The notes below the pieces were generated by a model. That model did no database searches. It had not been told where the DNA came from and saw only the letters and a program-made list of their open reading frames with translations. From the NCBI GenBank assembly GCA_028711355.1, contig JAQTSL010000219.1, forward strand, positions 1 through 6,364: a stretch of 6,364 nt of DNA. The letters run 5' to 3'. Shown in pieces: positions 5,909-6,364 of the stretch; within the stretch, counting starts at the first letter, position 1; each line of letters opens with the position of its first letter. Origin of the DNA: Rhodoferax sp. (lineage in GTDB: Bacteria; Pseudomonadota; Gammaproteobacteria; Burkholderiales; Burkholderiaceae_C). The translations under genes were made by a program, and so were the position numbers.

Positions 5909-6172
5909 GGCAGTTCCTATGATCCGAGATTATCCGGCTACGTCAACTTGATAGGGCGCGACGCGGCGGTGTCTTGCGACCCCGGCAATTGTCTGCCTAA
6001 CGTTCATGGCAACAGTTCCACCCCAAAGCGTGAAAACTGGTTGTCATTGCGGGCCACGAGCCGCTGTTCCAGTGCGCCCAAATTCATGGATACCGGGTCG
6101 TGGCCCAGTATGACAATCGGTTGTTTCACGTTAACGGACAATCCCGGCTCAAGCATCTTCCAGGAAGGCACC
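5909..6172. other. divergent intergenic region between kinase and panE
   Basis: About 264 bp separate the kinase start from the divergent panE start. It contains the inverted repeat at 6029-6130 and the panE ribosome binding site. A minus-strand open frame ending at 6004 has reasonable third-position bias but no ribosome binding site, no recognised family, and an antisense overlap with panE, so I do not call it. I found no convincing sigma70 promoter pair on either strand. Confidence 0.5.
6029..6130. repeat. large interrupted inverted repeat in the divergent region
   Basis: Three blocks in the left arm recur in mirrored order as reverse complements in the right arm. CGTGAAA (6029-6035) pairs with TTTCACG (6124-6130), TTGTCAT (6041-6047) with ATGACAA (6110-6116), and GGGCCACGA (6051-6059) with TCGTGGCCC (6098-6106). 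The centre is 38 nt (6060-6097). Short mismatched spacers of similar size lie between the blocks. It could act as a cruciform or operator at the DNA level, or as a long hairpin in the leader of either divergent transcript. Confidence 0.65.
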
Positions 6173-6175
6173 ATG
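6162..6175 (+). promoter_or_regulatory. ribosome binding site and start of panE
   Basis: AGGAAGG at 6162-6168 precedes the ATG at 6173 by 4-7 nt, depending on which GGA pairs. This supports the start even though only 64 codons of the gene are visible. Confidence 0.7.
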
Positions 6176-6364
6176 ACCTCACCAAGCGCTCCCCCACTTT
6201 CCTTTGCCGTCATGGGCGCCGGTGCCGTTGGCTGCTTTTACGGCGGTATGCTGGCGCGCGCCGGTTACCCGGTGACGCTGATTGGCCGCGCGACGCATGT
6301 GCAGGCGATCCAGACGACGGGTCTGCGCCTGCAAACCCTGTCGTTTGACCAAGTGGTGCATCCT
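6173..6364 (+). CDS. panE: ketopantoate reductase (2-dehydropantoate 2-reductase), N-terminus only
   Basis: The family reduces 2-dehydropantoate to pantoate with NADPH, a cytoplasmic step of pantothenate/CoA synthesis. Only the first 64 residues are inside the window. After a short leader (MTSPSAPPLS), a Rossmann strand and NADP-binding glycine motif are clear: VMGAGAVGCFYGGMLARAGY at 13-32 (GxGxxG at 15-20). VTLIGR (34-39) follows at the end of the second strand, where Arg typically contacts the NADP phosphate, and then THVQAIQTTGLRL (41-53), as in ApbA/PanE proteins. The catalytic Lys and C-terminal domain are beyond the edge. Related bacteria often carry several ApbA/PanE paralogues acting on other 2-oxo acids, so the exact substrate is uncertain. 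It is transcribed away from the signalling cluster and is probably not functionally linked to it. Confidence 0.82.
   Translation, partial: MTSPSAPPLSFAVMGAGAVGCFYGGMLARAGYPVTLIGRATHVQAIQTTGLRLQTLSFDQVVHP

Noticed and set aside
5915..5960. TTGACG followed by ATCATA as a kinase promoter on the minus strand
   Set aside because: The -35 box is good, but no acceptable -10 hexamer occurs 16-18 nt downstream.
5990..6002. GCCTAACG / CGTTAGGC strings resembling integron attC cores (also near 3440-3447)
   Set aside because: No partner RYYYAAC/GTTRRRY box at proper distance on the same strand, no integrase, and no cassette-like gene layout.
6004..6213. Minus-strand 69-codon frame next to panE
   Set aside because: It has no ribosome binding site, overlaps the panE start antisense, is not a recognised family, and spans the inverted repeat, which better explains constraint there. 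Its codon bias is fair, so a decayed gene end cannot be excluded.

Overview
The window reads as chromosomal DNA of a betaproteobacterium, most likely a Comamonadaceae relative (Rhodoferax/Polaromonas-like). This rests on moderately high GC, a strong G/C bias at third codon positions, and the style of the signalling proteins. It is an inference, since no rRNA or other marker gene is present. No tRNA, rRNA, CRISPR array, insertion sequence or transposase was seen.

Almost the whole window is a signal-transduction cluster on the minus strand. Read in the direction of transcription (right to left), it starts with a soluble PAS-PAS-HisKA_2 histidine kinase (about 4200-5891). The kinase overlaps by ATGA with a receiver-ANTAR response regulator (3556-4203), a classical pairing in which the regulator is expected to bind RNA and antiterminate transcription. 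After a 356-bp non-coding or weakly coding stretch with a good sigma70-like promoter and several inverted repeats comes a second group. It consists of an Aer-type PAS aerotaxis receptor (1652-3199), an unrecognised 61-residue helical protein (1433-1618), and, again with an ATGA overlap, a MASE3-PAS-GGDEF diguanylate cyclase (1436 to beyond position 1). The cyclase is cut by the window edge before its GGDEF signature.

On the plus strand, divergent from the kinase, a ketopantoate reductase (panE/apbA family) begins at 6173 and is cut by the right edge. The divergent gap (5892-6172) contains a large interrupted inverted repeat at 6029-6130.

Together the cluster looks like a redox/energy-sensing module. 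The Aer receptor would feed the chemotaxis array, the cyclase would feed c-di-GMP, and the kinase/ANTAR pair would control RNA-level expression of targets not identified here. The least explained parts are the kinase start, where a better ATG and ribosome binding site lie out of frame across an A6 run; the palindromic leader of the aer operon; the inverted repeat next to panE; and the small protein between the receptor and the cyclase.
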